A stretch of 64,000 bases of DNA from Turicibacter sanguinis (GTDB lineage Bacteria > Bacillota_I > Bacilli_A > MOL361 > Turicibacteraceae): NCBI RefSeq assembly GCF_013046825.1, contig NZ_CP053187.1:1105501-1169500 (forward strand), in the 5' to 3' direction. A program made the translations under genes and the position numbers. The notes under the pieces were generated by a model. That model did not search any database, had not been told where the DNA came from, and saw nothing but the letters and a program-made list of their open reading frames with translations. Shown here in pieces: positions 40,199 to 52,961 of this stretch; position 1 is the first letter of the stretch; every line of letters starts with the position of its first letter.

Positions 40199-40630
40199 AT
40201 GTTAGTACCTAAACGTACGAAATATCGTCGCCCTCACCGTTTGTCATATGAAGGACAAGCAAAAGGTGGAACAACAGTAGTATTCGGTGAGTACGGAATT
40301 CAAGCTACAACTGGTGCTTGGGTAACTAACCGCCAAATCGAGGCAGCTCGTATTGCCATGACTCGTTACATGAAACGTAATGGTCGTGTATGGATTAAAA
40401 TCTTCCCTCATCAAGCTAAAACTGCTAAACCATTAGAAGTCCGCATGGGATCAGGTAAAGGGGCACCAGACGGATGGGTAGCAGTAGTTAAACCAGGGAA
40501 AGTTATGTTTGAAATTGGTGGAGTATCTGAAGAGATCGCTCGCGAAGCATTACGTTTAGCTTCTCATAAATTACCAGTTCAAACTAAATTCGTAAAACGT
40601 GTAGACGGTGGTGATAGTAATGAATGCTAA
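40199..40630 (+). CDS. rplP: 50S ribosomal protein L16
   Basis: 143 residues. L16 organises the A-site region of the large subunit. Seen: [20 protein letters not shown] and [31 protein letters not shown] within the end of rpsC serves as its ribosome binding site. Its last 11 bases overlap rpmC. Confidence 0.96.
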   Translation: MLVPKRTKYRRPHRLSYEGQAKGGTTVVFGEYGIQATTGAWVTNRQIEAARIAMTRYMKRNGRVWIKIFPHQAKTAKPLEVRMGSGKGAPDGWVAVVKPGKVMFEIGGVSEEIAREALRLASHKLPVQTKFVKRVDGGDSNEC

Positions 40631-40814
40631 GGAAATCCGTAATTTAACCACTACAGAAATCGAAGCTAAAATTAACGAATTAAAAGATGAGTTATTCAAC
40701 CTTCGTTTCCAATTAGCTACAGGACAATTAGAAAACACTGGTCGTATTCGTGAAGTACGTAAAGGTATTGCACGTATGAAAACGATCATTAGCGAACGCG
40801 AAAATAACAAATAA
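40620..40814 (+). CDS. rpmC: 50S ribosomal protein L29
   Basis: 64 residues. A helical-hairpin protein at the tunnel exit next to L23. Seen: [20 protein letters not shown] and [19 protein letters not shown] 40620 overlaps rplP by 11 bases, with GGTGGTGA upstream, so translation is coupled to rplP. Confidence 0.94.
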   Translation: MNAKEIRNLTTTEIEAKINELKDELFNLRFQLATGQLENTGRIREVRKGIARMKTIISERENNK

Positions 40815-40837
40815 TGAGCTTGAGAGGAGGTTCAATT

Positions 40838-41095
40838 ATGGAACGTACTAAAAAAACTTTTTCTGGACGTGTAGTTTCAGATAAAACAGATAAAACAATT
40901 ACAGTACTTATCGAATCTTACAAAGTACATCCTCTATACGGTAAACGAGTTAAATATTCAAAAAAATATGCAGCTCATGACGAATTAAATGAAGCACAAG
41001 TTGGAGATTTAGTTCGCATCGAAGAATGTCGTCCTATGTCAAAAACTAAAAAATTCCGTTTAGTTGAAATTGTTGAAAAAGCAGTTATTATTTAA
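40838..41095 (+). CDS. rpsQ: 30S ribosomal protein S17
   Basis: 85 residues. Early 16S-binding protein of the small-subunit body. Seen: [20 protein letters not shown] and [19 protein letters not shown] 40838 follows AGAGGAGG by 7 bases; the ATG at 40814 precedes that site and merely extends the frame. Confidence 0.96.
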   Translation: MERTKKTFSGRVVSDKTDKTITVLIESYKVHPLYGKRVKYSKKYAAHDELNEAQVGDLVRIEECRPMSKTKKFRLVEIVEKAVII

Positions 41096-41141
41096 TTTTA
41101 TTTATATTTAGTTTACTGGAGTCTTGAAAGGAGGTCCAATC

Positions 41142-41510
41142 ATGATTCAACAAGAAACACGTTTAAGAGTTGCTGATAACTCTGGTGCAAAGGAATTATT
41201 AGCAATTAAAATTTTAGGTGGTTCTCACAAAAAAACTGGTAACATCGGTGATGTTATTGTTGCTACAGTTAAGTCAGCAGCGCCAGGTGGAGTTGTAAAA
41301 AAAGGTGATGTAGTTAAAGCAGTAATCGTCCGTACGAAAACTGGAGCTCGTCGTGCTGATGGATCATATATTAAATTTGATGAAAATGCAGCAGTTATTA
41401 TTAAAGACGATAAATCTCCACGTGGTACTCGTATCTTCGGACCAGTAGCTCGTGAATTACGCGATAAAGAATTTATGCGTATTGTTTCATTAGCTCCAGA
41501 AGTTCTTTAA
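41142..41510 (+). CDS. rplN: 50S ribosomal protein L14
   Basis: 122 residues. L14 contacts the small subunit in bridge B8 and binds the silencing factor RsfS. Seen: [20 protein letters not shown] and [22 protein letters not shown] 41142 has AAAGGAGG upstream; the TTG at 41124 overlaps that site. Confidence 0.96.
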   Translation: MIQQETRLRVADNSGAKELLAIKILGGSHKKTGNIGDVIVATVKSAAPGGVVKKGDVVKAVIVRTKTGARRADGSYIKFDENAAVIIKDDKSPRGTRIFGPVARELRDKEFMRIVSLAPEVL

Positions 41511-41546
41511 TTAACACTTAATCCGTAAGATTAGGAGGTGCACATT

Positions 41547-41852
41547 ATGCATATTAAAACTGGAGATAAAGTAGTAGTTATTTCAGGTAAAGATAAAGGT
41601 AAAGAAGGTGTTGTTCTTTCAGCTCAACCATCAACTAACAAAGTAACTGTTGAAGGTGTGAATGTTGTTAAGAAACACGTACGTCCTTCTCAAATGAACC
41701 CAGATGGTGGTATTGTTGAATTTGAAGCACCAATCCATGCATCTAACGTAATGATCGTAGATCCAAAGAGTGGAAAACCAACACGCGTAGGATTTAAATT
41801 CGTTGACGGTAAAAAAGTACGCTTCGCTAAAAAATCTGGTGAAGTTTTATAA
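41547..41852 (+). CDS. rplX: 50S ribosomal protein L24
   Basis: 101 residues. An assembly initiator with a KOW domain: [20 protein letters not shown], then [23 protein letters not shown] 41547 is 9 bases after AGGAGG; the GTG at 41538 is part of that site. Confidence 0.95.
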   Translation: MHIKTGDKVVVISGKDKGKEGVVLSAQPSTNKVTVEGVNVVKKHVRPSQMNPDGGIVEFEAPIHASNVMIVDPKSGKPTRVGFKFVDGKKVRFAKKSGEVL

Positions 41853-41884
41853 TAAAGTTTAACAACGAAGGGAGGTAAACCTAC

Positions 41885-42424
41885 ATGAATCGTTTACGTC
41901 AAAAATATGAAAATGAAATTAAAAACTCAATGGTTGAAAAATTCGGTTATAAATCAGTAATGGAAATTCCTAATATTGATAAAATCGTAATCAACATGGG
42001 TATCGGAGAAGCTGTAAGCAACTCTAAAGTATTAGATGAGGCTGTTGCTGAATTAGCGTTAATCACTGGTCAAAAACCAGTTGTTACACGTGCTAAAAAA
42101 TCAATCGCTGGATTCCGTCTACGTGAAGGAATGCCAATCGGATGTAAAGTTACATTACGTGGTGAGCGTATGTATGATTTCTTAGATAAATTAGTATCAA
42201 TCTCGTTACCTCGTGTACGTGACTTCCGCGGTGTTTCTAAAAAATCGTTTGATGGACGTGGAAACTATACATTAGGTGTTAAAGAACAATTAATTTTCCC
42301 TGAAATCGATTTTGATAAAGTAAGTAAAGTTCGCGGAATGGATATCGTTGTAGTTACAACTGCTAACACAGATGAAGAAGCTCGTGAGTTGTTAACTCAA
42401 TTAGGGATGCCATTTCAAAAATAA
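41885..42424 (+). CDS. rplE: 50S ribosomal protein L5
   Basis: 179 residues. L5 binds 5S rRNA in the central protuberance. Seen: [20 protein letters not shown] and [30 protein letters not shown] upstream of the ATG. Short gap (22) to rpsN. Confidence 0.96.
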   Translation: MNRLRQKYENEIKNSMVEKFGYKSVMEIPNIDKIVINMGIGEAVSNSKVLDEAVAELALITGQKPVVTRAKKSIAGFRLREGMPIGCKVTLRGERMYDFLDKLVSISLPRVRDFRGVSKKSFDGRGNYTLGVKEQLIFPEIDFDKVSKVRGMDIVVVTTANTDEEARELLTQLGMPFQK

Positions 42425-42431
42425 TTGATGA

Positions 42432-42632
<201 letters not shown>

Positions 42633-42671
42633 TAAACTTAATTCTCTATAAACGGGAAGGAGGAAAAATAA

Positions 42672-43070
42672 ATGGTAATGACAGATCCAATTGCAGATAT
42701 GTTAACACGTATTCGTAACGCAAACCAAATGCGTCATGAAGTGGTTGAGATGCCAGCTTCAAAAATGAAACGTGAAGTATTAGAATTATTAAAGCGTGAA
42801 GGTTTCGTTCGCGATGTAGAATATATTGAAGATAATAAACAAGGTGTTTTACGTGTTGCTTTAAAATACGGTAAAAACAACGAACGTGTTATCACAGGAT
42901 TAAAACGTATCTCTAAACCAGGTTTACGTGTATACGTTAAAAATACAGAGGTTCCTAAAGTATTAAATGGATTAGGTATCGCTATCCTTTCTACTTCTAA
43001 AGGAATCATGACTGATAAAGAAGCTCGTCAACAACAAGTTGGTGGAGAAGTATTAGCATACGTTTGGTAA
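42672..43070 (+). CDS. rpsH: 30S ribosomal protein S8
   Basis: 132 residues. Central-domain 16S-binding protein and, in E. coli, repressor of the spc operon. Start [19 protein letters not shown] equals that of Bacillus. GGAGGAAAAA is 8 bases upstream. C-terminus [15 protein letters not shown] is typical. Confidence 0.96.
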   Translation: MVMTDPIADMLTRIRNANQMRHEVVEMPASKMKREVLELLKREGFVRDVEYIEDNKQGVLRVALKYGKNNERVITGLKRISKPGLRVYVKNTEVPKVLNGLGIAILSTSKGIMTDKEARQQQVGGEVLAYVW

Positions 43071-43095
43071 TAACAAAGACAGGAGGTGTACATTA

Positions 43096-43638
43096 ATGTC
43101 TCGTATTGGTAATAAACCAGTAGCATTACCTTCTGGTGTTGAAGTAATTGTTGCTGAAAATAACTTAGTTACTGTAAAAGGACCTAAAGGGGAACTTACA
43201 CGTACATTTAACTCAAACATGCAATTTAATGTTGAAGGGAACGAAGTAACTGTAGTTCGTCCTGACGATCAAAAAACTAATAAAATGTTACACGGAACAA
43301 CTCGTGCTTTATTAAATAACATGGTTGTTGGTGTTTCAGAAGGATTCACTCGTGAATTAGAAATTATCGGGGTTGGATACCGTGCTCAAAAACAAGGAGA
43401 AAAACTTGTATTAAGTGCTGGATATTCTCACCCAGTAGAAATGGAAGCACCAGCAGGTGTGACTGTTGAAGTACCTAACAATACAACTGTAGTTGTTAAA
43501 GGTATCGATAAACAAGTAGTTGGAGAATTCGCAGCTAATATCCGTGCGGTACGTGCTCCAGAACCTTATAAAGGAAAAGGTATCCGTTATAAAGGTGAAC
43601 AAGTACGCCGTAAAGAAGGTAAAAAAGCTAAAAAATAA
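43096..43638 (+). CDS. rplF: 50S ribosomal protein L6
   Basis: 180 residues. L6 lies near the sarcin-ricin loop and binds elongation factors' side of the ribosome. Seen: [18 protein letters not shown] and [30 protein letters not shown] upstream of the ATG. Confidence 0.96.
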   Translation: MSRIGNKPVALPSGVEVIVAENNLVTVKGPKGELTRTFNSNMQFNVEGNEVTVVRPDDQKTNKMLHGTTRALLNNMVVGVSEGFTRELEIIGVGYRAQKQGEKLVLSAGYSHPVEMEAPAGVTVEVPNNTTVVVKGIDKQVVGEFAANIRAVRAPEPYKGKGIRYKGEQVRRKEGKKAKK

Positions 43639-43657
43639 TTCGAAAGGGGTGGCCTGA

Positions 43658-44020
43658 ATGATTAAGAAAGTATCACGTAATGAGTTACGTAAACAAAGAC
43701 ATTATCGTGTACGTGCTAAAGTTACAGGAACTGCAGAGCGCCCACGCTTAAATGTTTTCCGCTCTAGCAAACACATTTATGCGCAAATCATTGACGATGT
43801 AACTGGTACTACATTAGTTAGTGCATCAACTTTAGATAAAGATTTAAATATCGCTTCTACAGGAAATGTTGAAGCAGCTAAAGCAGTTGGAGCAGCAGTT
43901 GCAAAACGCGCTTCAGAAAAAAATATCACAGCAGTTGTTTTCGACCGTGGAGGATATATCTATCACGGACGTGTTGCAGCATTAGCTGAAGCAGCTCGTG
44001 AAAATGGATTACAATTCTAA
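43658..44020 (+). CDS. rplR: 50S ribosomal protein L18
   Basis: 120 residues. Binds 5S rRNA with L5. Seen: [20 protein letters not shown] and [30 protein letters not shown] upstream of the ATG. The next gene, rpsE, begins 19 bases after the stop. Confidence 0.96.
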   Translation: MIKKVSRNELRKQRHYRVRAKVTGTAERPRLNVFRSSKHIYAQIIDDVTGTTLVSASTLDKDLNIASTGNVEAAKAVGAAVAKRASEKNITAVVFDRGGYIYHGRVAALAEAARENGLQF

Positions 44021-44039
44021 TTTAGAAGGAGGGACAAAG

Positions 44040-44543
44040 ATGCGTCAAATCATTGACCCTAGTAACTTAACACTTGAAGAACGTGTTGTTACTATTAATC
44101 GTGTAACAAAAGTAGTTAAAGGTGGACGTCGTTTCCGTTTTGCTGCTCTAGTTGTTGTCGGTGACAAAAATGGTCACGTAGGTTTCGGTACTGGTAAAGC
44201 TCAAGAAGTACCAGAAGCAATTAAAAAAGCAGTTGAAAGTGCTAAAAAGAACTTAATCTATGTACCTATCGTTGGAACTACAATTCCTCACCAAATCACT
44301 GGTGAATTCGGTTCAGGTAGCGTATTATTAAAACCTGCTTCTGCCGGTACTGGAGTTATCGCTGGTGGACCTGTACGTAACGTATTAGAGTTAGCTGGAG
44401 TACAAGATATCCTATCAAAATCTTTAGGATCTAACACACCAATCAACATGGTGCGTGCAACAATCAACGGTTTAGAAAATTTAAAAACAGTTGAACGTGT
44501 AGCTGAATTACGCGGTAAAACTGTTGAAGAAATCTTAGGATAA
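44040..44543 (+). CDS. rpsE: 30S ribosomal protein S5
   Basis: 167 residues. S5 shapes the mRNA entry channel and accuracy. Seen: [20 protein letters not shown] and [23 protein letters not shown] 44040 follows GAAGGAGGGA; the ATG at 43998 lies in rplR and would only extend the frame. Confidence 0.96.
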   Translation: MRQIIDPSNLTLEERVVTINRVTKVVKGGRRFRFAALVVVGDKNGHVGFGTGKAQEVPEAIKKAVESAKKNLIYVPIVGTTIPHQITGEFGSGSVLLKPASAGTGVIAGGPVRNVLELAGVQDILSKSLGSNTPINMVRATINGLENLKTVERVAELRGKTVEEILG

Positions 44544-44556
44544 GGAGGGAACTCCA

Positions 44557-44739
44557 ATGGCTAAAGAATTACACATTACTTTAACACGTAGTGTAATCGG
44601 TCAAAATGAATCTCAACGTGCAACAGTTCAAGCTCTTGGTTTACGTAAAATGAATCAAACAGTTGTTAAAGCTGACAACGTAGCTGTTCGCGGTATGATT
44701 AATAAAGTATCTCATTTAGTGACTGTAGAAGAGAAATAA
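44557..44739 (+). CDS. rpmD: 50S ribosomal protein L30
   Basis: 60 residues, single-domain L30. Seen: [20 protein letters not shown] and [29 protein letters not shown] is 6 bases before ATG, 13 bases after rpsE. Confidence 0.95.
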   Translation: MAKELHITLTRSVIGQNESQRATVQALGLRKMNQTVVKADNVAVRGMINKVSHLVTVEEK

Positions 44740-44758
44740 TCAAAGGAGGTGACTTTCG

Positions 44759-45198
44759 GTGAAATTACATGAGTTAACTTATACTGAAGGGTCTCGTAAA
44801 GATAGAAAACGTATCGGTCGTGGTCACGGTTCTGGTCAAGGTAAAACTGCAGGTAAAGGACACAAAGGACAAAACGCTCGTTCAGGTGGTGGAGTTCGTA
44901 TCGGATTCGAAGGTGGTCAAACTCCTTTATTCCGTCGTTTACCAAAACGTGGATTTACAAACATTAACCGTAAAGAGTACGCTATCGTTAATTTAGATCA
45001 ATTAAATAAATTCGAAGACGGAACAATTGTTACTGCAGAACTTTTATTAGAAACTGGAGTAATCAAAAAATTACATTCTGGGGTTAAAGTTTTAGGACAA
45101 GGACAATTAGAGAAGAAATTAACTGTTAAAGCAGCTAAATTCTCAAAAACAGCAGAAGAACGTATTGGAGCTCTAGGTGGATCAATCGAGGTGGTATA

Positions 45199-45199
<1 letters not shown>
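44759..45199 (+). CDS. rplO: 50S ribosomal protein L15
   Basis: 146 residues. Late-assembly protein with the Gly/Lys/Arg-rich N-terminus [20 protein letters not shown] and [18 protein letters not shown]. The GTG start follows AAAGGAGGTGA. Its stop overlaps the secY start by one base, coupling the two. Confidence 0.96.
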
Positions 45200-47142
<1,943 letters not shown>

Positions 47143-47143
<1 letters not shown>

Positions 47144-47889
47144 TGATTATTTGTAAGACTCCACGCGAAATTGAAATTATGCGAGAAGCTGGGCGTATTG
47201 TTGCTTTGGCTCATCATGAGGTCCAAAAACACATTAAACCTGGCGTAACAACAAAACATTTAGATAAAATTGTTGAGGATGTTATTCGCAGTCAAGGCGC
47301 TATACCTTCTTTTAAAGGTTATCATGGATTCCCTGCAAGTATTTGTGCATCAGTTAATGATGAGCTTGTACATGGTATACCAGGAAATCGTGTACTAAAA
47401 GAAGGAGATATTATCTCAATTGACATTGGTGCAAAATATAATGGATACCACGGAGATTCAGCTTGGACTTATCCAGTTGGTAAAATCTCAGATGAAGCTC
47501 AACATTTACTTGATGTTACAAAAGAATCATTATTTATCGGTTTAGAATTTGCAAAAGCGAATAATCGTTTATCTGATATTTCTCATGCGATTCAAACGTA
47601 TGTAGAATCTCATAATTATTCAATTGTTCGTGAGTATGCGGGTCATGGTGTCGGTCAAGATCTCCATGAAGATCCTTCTATTCCACATTACGGACCTCCA
47701 GGACGAGGACCAAGATTGAAAACAGGTATGACTTTAGCTATTGAACCTATGGTTAATTTTGGTGAGAGATACGTTCGTACTCTTGCTGATAATTGGACTG
47801 TAGTAACAAGAGATAAGAGTATCTGTGCTCATTTTGAACATACTGTTGTCATCACTGACGATGGATATGAAATATTAACTAAGTTATAA
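47143..47889 (+). CDS. map: type I methionine aminopeptidase
   Basis: 248 residues. Removes N-terminal Met from new proteins. The five metal ligands are visible: Asp in [17 protein letters not shown] (two), His in [14 protein letters not shown], Glu in AIEPMVNFG and Glu in [13 protein letters not shown] overlaps the adk stop (TAATG). Usual place between adk and infA. Confidence 0.96.
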
Positions 47890-47908
47890 AGATAAGGAGG
47901 CATAATCA

Positions 47909-48127
47909 ATGGCTAAGCAAGACGTTATTGAAGTAGAAGCTACCGTTATCGATAATTTGCCAAATGCTATGTTTAAAGTAGAATTAGAAAATGGTCATCA
48001 ATTAATAGCTCACGTTTCTGGTAAAATCCGTATGAACTTCATTCGTATTTTACCAGGTGATAAAGTAACAGTAGAATTATCTCCTTATGATTTAACACGT
48101 GGGCGCATTACATATCGTCATAAATAG
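47909..48127 (+). CDS. infA: translation initiation factor IF-1
   Basis: 72 residues, the standard size. One OB fold binding the 30S A site. Seen: [20 protein letters not shown] and [29 protein letters not shown] upstream of the ATG. Confidence 0.96.
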   Translation: MAKQDVIEVEATVIDNLPNAMFKVELENGHQLIAHVSGKIRMNFIRILPGDKVTVELSPYDLTRGRITYRHK

Positions 48128-48162
48128 AGACTCCGATATAATCAAAAATGAGGAGGTTTTAA

Positions 48163-48279
<117 letters not shown>

Positions 48280-48298
48280 GCTTTAGGAGGTGCAATGT

Positions 48299-48664
48299 AT
48301 GGCACGTATTGCTGGTATCGATATTCCTCGCGATAAACGCGTTGTAATTTCATTAACATACATCTACGGAATCGGTAAACCAACAGCTCAACAAATTTTA
48401 GCTGCAGCTGGTGTATCTGAAGATACACGTGTACGCGATTTAACTGAAGATGAGTTAAACCGTATTCGTACTGAAGTAGATAAATTAAAAGTAGAAGGTG
48501 ACTTACGTCGTGAAATCTCATTAAACATCAAACGTTTAATGGAAATTGCGTCATTCCGTGGTGTTCGCCACCGTCGTAGCTTACCAGTACGCGGACAAAA
48601 CACTAAAAATAATGCGCGTACTCGTAAAGGTCCACGTAAAACAGTTGCTAATAAGAAAAAATAG
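48299..48664 (+). CDS. rpsM: 30S ribosomal protein S13
   Basis: 121 residues. Head protein contacting the P-site tRNA and bridge B1. Seen: [20 protein letters not shown] and [23 protein letters not shown] 48299 follows TAGGAGGTGC; the GTG-like in-frame codons before it lie in that site. Confidence 0.96.
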   Translation: MARIAGIDIPRDKRVVISLTYIYGIGKPTAQQILAAAGVSEDTRVRDLTEDELNRIRTEVDKLKVEGDLRREISLNIKRLMEIASFRGVRHRRSLPVRGQNTKNNARTRKGPRKTVANKKK

Positions 48665-48680
48665 TTAGGAGGGTCATCAC

Positions 48681-49070
48681 ATGGCACGTAAACAAGTTAC
48701 TCGTAAACGTCGTGTTAAAAAGAATATTGCTACAGGTGTAGCACATATCCACTCGACTTTCAATAATACAATTGTTACGATTACTGATCCTCATGGAAAT
48801 GCAATCTCATGGTCAAGTGCAGGTGCATTAGGATTCAAAGGTTCTCGTAAATCAACTCCATTTGCTGCTCAAATGGCATCAGAAGCTGCTGCTAAAGCTG
48901 CAATGGATCATGGTATGAAGAGTGTAGACGTTACTGTTAAAGGACCTGGTCCTGGTCGTGAAGCTGCTATCCGTGCTTTACAAGCAGCAGGATTAGATGT
49001 AACAGCTATCAAAGACGTTACTCCAGTACCTCACAATGGTTGTCGTCCACCAAAACACCCACGTGGTTAA
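48681..49070 (+). CDS. rpsK: 30S ribosomal protein S11
   Basis: 129 residues. Platform protein at the mRNA exit. Seen: [20 protein letters not shown] and [26 protein letters not shown] upstream of the ATG. A two-stem structure fills the 58-base gap to rpoA. Confidence 0.96.
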   Translation: MARKQVTRKRRVKKNIATGVAHIHSTFNNTIVTITDPHGNAISWSSAGALGFKGSRKSTPFAAQMASEAAAKAAMDHGMKSVDVTVKGPGPGREAAIRALQAAGLDVTAIKDVTPVPHNGCRPPKHPRG

Positions 49071-49116
49071 TCAGGAAGAAATTTGAAAGTAGTACCCTAC
49101 TATTAAGCGATCCTGA
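49071..49116 (+). other. two-stem element before rpoA
   Basis: Outer stem TCAGGA (49071-49076) / TCCTGA (49111-49116) enclosing AGTAG-TACC-CTACT. The outer arm abuts the rpoA ribosome binding site GAGGAGGG. Role unknown. Confidence 0.4.
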
Positions 49117-49128
49117 GGAGGGAAATCG

Positions 49129-50073
49129 ATGTTAGAAATCGAAAAACCAAGAATTGAAGTTGAAGAATACATCAAAGATGAATTCTATGGGAAATTTGTT
49201 ATTGAGCCTCTTAAACGTGGATATGGTACTACGTTAGGGAATTCCTTACGTCGAGTATTACTATCATCACTTCCTGGAGCTGCAGTAACATCTATCTCTA
49301 TAGAGGGAGTTCAACATGAATTTACCGCTATCGATGGTGTAGTAGAAGATGTAACACAAATCATTTTAAATTTAAAAAACTTAATCTTATCAATTGATAC
49401 AGAAGAAGTTAAAGAACTTCGTATTGATGTAGCTCGTGAAGGTGCAGTTACTGCAGCTGATATCGAGTGTGACGAAGAAGTAACTATCATCAATCCTGAA
49501 TTACACATTGCTACATTATCAGCTACTGGTCGTTTACGTATGACTATGAAAGCTCGTCGTGGTAATGGATATGTAGGTGCTGATGATAACAAAAAGTTAC
49601 TTGAAAGCGCAGGAGAGATCGCTATCGACTCTATCTACACACCAGTTACACGTGTATCTTATGATGTTGAAAAGACTCGTGTTGGTCAAGATGCATCTTA
49701 CGATAAATTAACATTAGAAGTTTGGACAAATGGAAGTATTAATCCACAAGAGGCTATCTCTGTAGCATCTAAAATCTTAGTTGAACACTTCAGTATTTTA
49801 GTTAACTTAAATGAAGCAGGGCAACTTGCATCATTTATCGTTGAGCGTGAAGATGAAGAGAAAAACAAAGTATTAGAAATGCCAATTGAAGAGTTAGACT
49901 TATCAGTTCGCTCTTATAACTGTTTACGTCGTGCTGGAATCAATACAGTAGAAGAATTAGCTCGTCATTCTGAAGAAGATATGATGAAAGTTCGTAACTT
50001 AGGTAAAAAATCATTAAAAGAAGTTAAGGATAAACTTGACGAATTAGGATTAAGCTTAGGTTGCACTAAATAG
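49129..50073 (+). CDS. rpoA: RNA polymerase subunit alpha
   Basis: 314 residues. N-terminal domain for assembly ([20 protein letters not shown]) and C-terminal domain contacting UP elements and activators ([20 protein letters not shown], then [19 protein letters not shown]). GAGGAGGGAA is 6 bases upstream. Same length as Bacillus RpoA. Confidence 0.97.
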   Translation: MLEIEKPRIEVEEYIKDEFYGKFVIEPLKRGYGTTLGNSLRRVLLSSLPGAAVTSISIEGVQHEFTAIDGVVEDVTQIILNLKNLILSIDTEEVKELRIDVAREGAVTAADIECDEEVTIINPELHIATLSATGRLRMTMKARRGNGYVGADDNKKLLESAGEIAIDSIYTPVTRVSYDVEKTRVGQDASYDKLTLEVWTNGSINPQEAISVASKILVEHFSILVNLNEAGQLASFIVEREDEEKNKVLEMPIEELDLSVRSYNCLRRAGINTVEELARHSEEDMMKVRNLGKKSLKEVKDKLDELGLSLGCTK

Positions 50074-50100
50074 ATAATCTATTTTTTATAAATGTTATAT

Positions 50101-50117
50101 TCCATTTTTTCAATGGA
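50101..50117 (+). other. hairpin at the rplQ ribosome binding site
   Basis: TTCCATT / AATGGAA (7 bp) with a TTTTC loop directly followed by GGAGG, the rplQ ribosome binding site. Could modulate rplQ translation; speculative. Confidence 0.35.
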
Positions 50118-50131
50118 AGGAGGAATTTTAA

Positions 50132-50494
50132 GTGGCTTACAGAAAATTAGGACGTCTTAGTCATCAACGTAAAGCAATGTTACGTGATTTATCAACTGAT
50201 TTAATTATCAATGAACGTATCGTTACAACTGAGGCTCGCGCTAAAGAATTACGTTCAGTAGTTGAAAAATTAATTACTTTAGGTAAACGCGGAGACTTAC
50301 ATGCTCGTCGTCAAGCAGCTGCATATGTACGTGCAGAAATCGCTAACGATGAAACTGGAGCAACTGCAGTTCAAAAATTATTCTCTGATATCGCACCTCG
50401 TTACGCTGAGCGTAATGGTGGATACACTCGTATCTTAAAAGTTGGACCTCGTCGTGGGGATGCAGCTGATATGGTAGTTATCGAGTTAGTATAA
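50132..50494 (+). CDS. rplQ: 50S ribosomal protein L17
   Basis: 120 residues. Near the tunnel exit. Seen: [20 protein letters not shown] and [20 protein letters not shown]. The GTG start follows GGAAGGAGGAA. Last gene of the alpha part; the usual ecf transporter genes, truA, rplM and rpsI do not follow. Confidence 0.96.
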   Translation: MAYRKLGRLSHQRKAMLRDLSTDLIINERIVTTEARAKELRSVVEKLITLGKRGDLHARRQAAAYVRAEIANDETGATAVQKLFSDIAPRYAERNGGYTRILKVGPRRGDAADMVVIELV

Positions 50495-50498
50495 TTTT

Positions 50499-50542
50499 AA
50501 AAACCTTAAAACTATCTTTGATATGTTTTAAGGTTTTTTTTT
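50499..50542 (+). terminator. intrinsic terminator after rplQ
   Basis: AAAACCTTAAAAC / GTTTTAAGGTTTT with a T-run; ends the 14-kb S10-spc-alpha transcript. Confidence 0.88.
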
Positions 50543-50674
50543 GTTTAAAGAAACATACTAATTCTGTACGGTGATTATGATTGTTTTAATGATAATATTA
50601 GGATGTTTTTTTAAAAATGAACCGATTTTGTTGGAAAAATGTGTTAGTTTATTCTTTTAATTTACAAGGAAAGA

Positions 50675-50702
50675 TTTATATTTTTTGTAAGTATGATATA
50701 AT
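50675..50702 (+). promoter_or_regulatory. promoter of cdaA-cdaR-glmM
   Basis: TTTATA, 16-bp spacer, TATAAT with extended TG (TGATATAAT). Confidence 0.6.
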
Positions 50703-50731
50703 AAAAATGTTGTAAAAAGGAGGCCGACAGT

Positions 50732-51499
50732 TTGATTAATACAGTAGAAGATTTTACTTTTTTAAATCTGGTATTAGTGGGATTAGATGTTTATTTTGTA
50801 TGGTTAATTATCTATTATGTTTTAAGATTAATTAAATCAAATGTACGTGCCGTTCAAATTTTAAAGGGTGTCATTTTGATTTATATCATTGACATCATCA
50901 GTCAAGTTTTTGATCTCTATACATTAAATTCACTTATAGGGAATGTTATTGACTGGGGCCTACTTGCAATTATAATCGTTTTCCAACCTGAGATTCGTAG
51001 TGGTCTTGAACAAATCGGCCGTAATAGCACTTTAAATAGGGAAAAAAATATTTTAGGTGATCGGGACATTGTTAGTATATTAACTAATTCAGTGGAATTT
51101 TTAGCTAAACGTCGCATTGGGGCATTAATAGTCATTGAAAGAGGGGTCAAATTAGATGAGTTTATTACCCCATCTACTATTGTTGATGGAGAGATATCTC
51201 AAGAACTTTTAACAACTATTTTCGTACCTACTACACCATTACATGATGGAGCTGTTATGATTCGCGATGGTAAATTATACTGTGCCGGAGCTTATTTACC
51301 GTCTACAAGACGTGAGGATATAAATAAGGCATTTGGTACACGTCATAGAGCAGCTATTGGAATTAGTGAAATTTCTGATAGTATTACTTTAGTTGTTTCA
51401 GAAGAAACAGGAAGATTCTCTATTGCATATAAGGGAGAACTAAAGGTTTATGATCAAGTAGATTTATTCTCAAGGGATTTAAAACAGTATCTAAGTTAG
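50732..51499 (+). CDS. cdaA: diadenylate cyclase CdaA
   Basis: 255 residues. Makes c-di-AMP from two ATP at the membrane. Three N-terminal membrane spans (within about 8-85), then the DAC domain with the DGA motif (about 172-174 in LHDGAVMIRDG) and the RHR motif (about 203-205 in GTRHRAAIGISE), both essential and intact. The TTG start has AAGGAGGCC 9 bases upstream. It begins the cdaA-cdaR-glmM operon, as in Bacillus. As disA is not next to radA, this is the only cyclase seen here. Confidence 0.95.
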   Translation: MINTVEDFTFLNLVLVGLDVYFVWLIIYYVLRLIKSNVRAVQILKGVILIYIIDIISQVFDLYTLNSLIGNVIDWGLLAIIIVFQPEIRSGLEQIGRNSTLNREKNILGDRDIVSILTNSVEFLAKRRIGALIVIERGVKLDEFITPSTIVDGEISQELLTTIFVPTTPLHDGAVMIRDGKLYCAGAYLPSTRREDINKAFGTRHRAAIGISEISDSITLVVSEETGRFSIAYKGELKVYDQVDLFSRDLKQYLS

Positions 51500-51525
51500 A
51501 ATGAAATGGTAAGGGCGGTGTCACA

Positions 51526-52944
51526 ATGAAAAACCCATTTTTTAAAAAATCAGCTAAAGCAAACAAAAATCAGAAACCTGACGTTGATTCAAATGAAATT
51601 GCTCGTCAGATTGCAATTGAAACAGTAAAAGATACTGAAAAGTTTTTTCAGAAAATTTCTTCGTTCTTCAAGAATATATGGAGATTTTTAACTACTCCTA
51701 GTTTGATTTTAGGTATTTTAAAGGTTAATAATCTTGATCATTTTTATGAGAGTTTTTTAAGAAATGAGAAGTTAACTAAAATTTTAGCTTTAATCGTTGC
51801 CATTATTGTTGCTGCAAGTACTAGATATGCACCAAGTGTTACTGAAAGGTATTCAGTAGATATTAATAGTTATCCACTTGTTTCATATTATGATAAAGAG
51901 CGGATGGTAATTGAAGGACTTCCTGACACTGTTGATGTTACGTTAATAGGGGATAAGAGTCAGGTTGATATTGCTAAAACAAAAGGTAGTTTTGAAATTT
52001 ATGCAGATTTAACAGATTTACCTCCTGGTACGCATAAAGTTAATTTAGCTTATAGTAAATTAGGGGATAAATTAGATGTTAAAATTGATCCAAGTACAAT
52101 CGTTGTTACGATTATGGCGTTAACAGAGACTGATAAAAAAGTTCAGGCAGATTTTGTTAATTTAGATCAGATTGATGAAATGTATGTTTTAAGTGAACCT
52201 CAATTGGCACTAGATACTGTAAAAATAAAAGGTCCTCAAACAGTAGTTGACCAAGTGGCAAGTGTTAAGGCAATTATTGATGTTTCAGATTTAACAAAAT
52301 TAGCTGACTATGAAGCTCCTGTTTTTGCTTATGATAAACTAGGTAATAAACTAGATGTAGAAATTAAACCAGACAAGTTATCAGCAACTGTCCAAGTGAC
52401 AAGTCCGAGTAAAGTAGTACCAGTAGAGGCAATTGTAACTGGGAATGCACCAGATGGGTATAGTGTTAGTGGATTGACTTTAACGCCATCCGAGGTTAAA
52501 TTATATGGTGAAGCTTCTCAACTTGAAACTTTCGAGAAATTACAAATTCAGGTTGACTTGTATCAATTGGATGAGAATAATGAGTTGATTGTTAAATTAG
52601 ATAAGCCGGAAAATATTCATAAAATGGATGCCGACACAATTAAAGTAAAGGTGACGTTTGAGGAAACACAAACGAAGGTATTAGAAGATGTTTCAGTAGA
52701 CTTTAAAAACTTAGATGCTAACTATCGTATTAAAGCAAAAACTTTAGAGGATGCGATGTTAGATGTTACGTTAAAAGGGTCAACGACAAAGTTGAATTCT
52801 ATATCAAGTGATGATATAAAAATATATATCGATCTTATGGGATATGGTGTTGGTGAATATGAAGTGCCAATTACTATTGAAGCTCCAACTGGTGTGTTAG
52901 TTGAGTCTAATAAGTCTAAGGTTCATGTCATAATTACAGAATAA
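51526..52944 (+). CDS. cdaR: CdaR (YbbR-domain) regulator of CdaA
   Basis: 472 residues. One membrane span at about 83-103 ([14 protein letters not shown]) followed by four YbbR-type beta domains outside the membrane (about 115-185, 200-275, 280-365, 385-470). CdaR binds CdaA and adjusts its activity. Unlike Bacillus CdaR, whose membrane span is at the N-terminus, this one has an 80-residue charged cytoplasmic N-terminal extension, and it lacks the Asn/Asp-rich tail. The ATG has AAGGGCGGTG upstream. glmM follows at 17 bases. Confidence 0.92.
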   Translation: MKNPFFKKSAKANKNQKPDVDSNEIARQIAIETVKDTEKFFQKISSFFKNIWRFLTTPSLILGILKVNNLDHFYESFLRNEKLTKILALIVAIIVAASTRYAPSVTERYSVDINSYPLVSYYDKERMVIEGLPDTVDVTLIGDKSQVDIAKTKGSFEIYADLTDLPPGTHKVNLAYSKLGDKLDVKIDPSTIVVTIMALTETDKKVQADFVNLDQIDEMYVLSEPQLALDTVKIKGPQTVVDQVASVKAIIDVSDLTKLADYEAPVFAYDKLGNKLDVEIKPDKLSATVQVTSPSKVVPVEAIVTGNAPDGYSVSGLTLTPSEVKLYGEASQLETFEKLQIQVDLYQLDENNELIVKLDKPENIHKMDADTIKVKVTFEETQTKVLEDVSVDFKNLDANYRIKAKTLEDAMLDVTLKGSTTKLNSISSDDIKIYIDLMGYGVGEYEVPITIEAPTGVLVESNKSKVHVIITE

Positions 52945-52961
52945 AAGTGAGGTTATTATAT

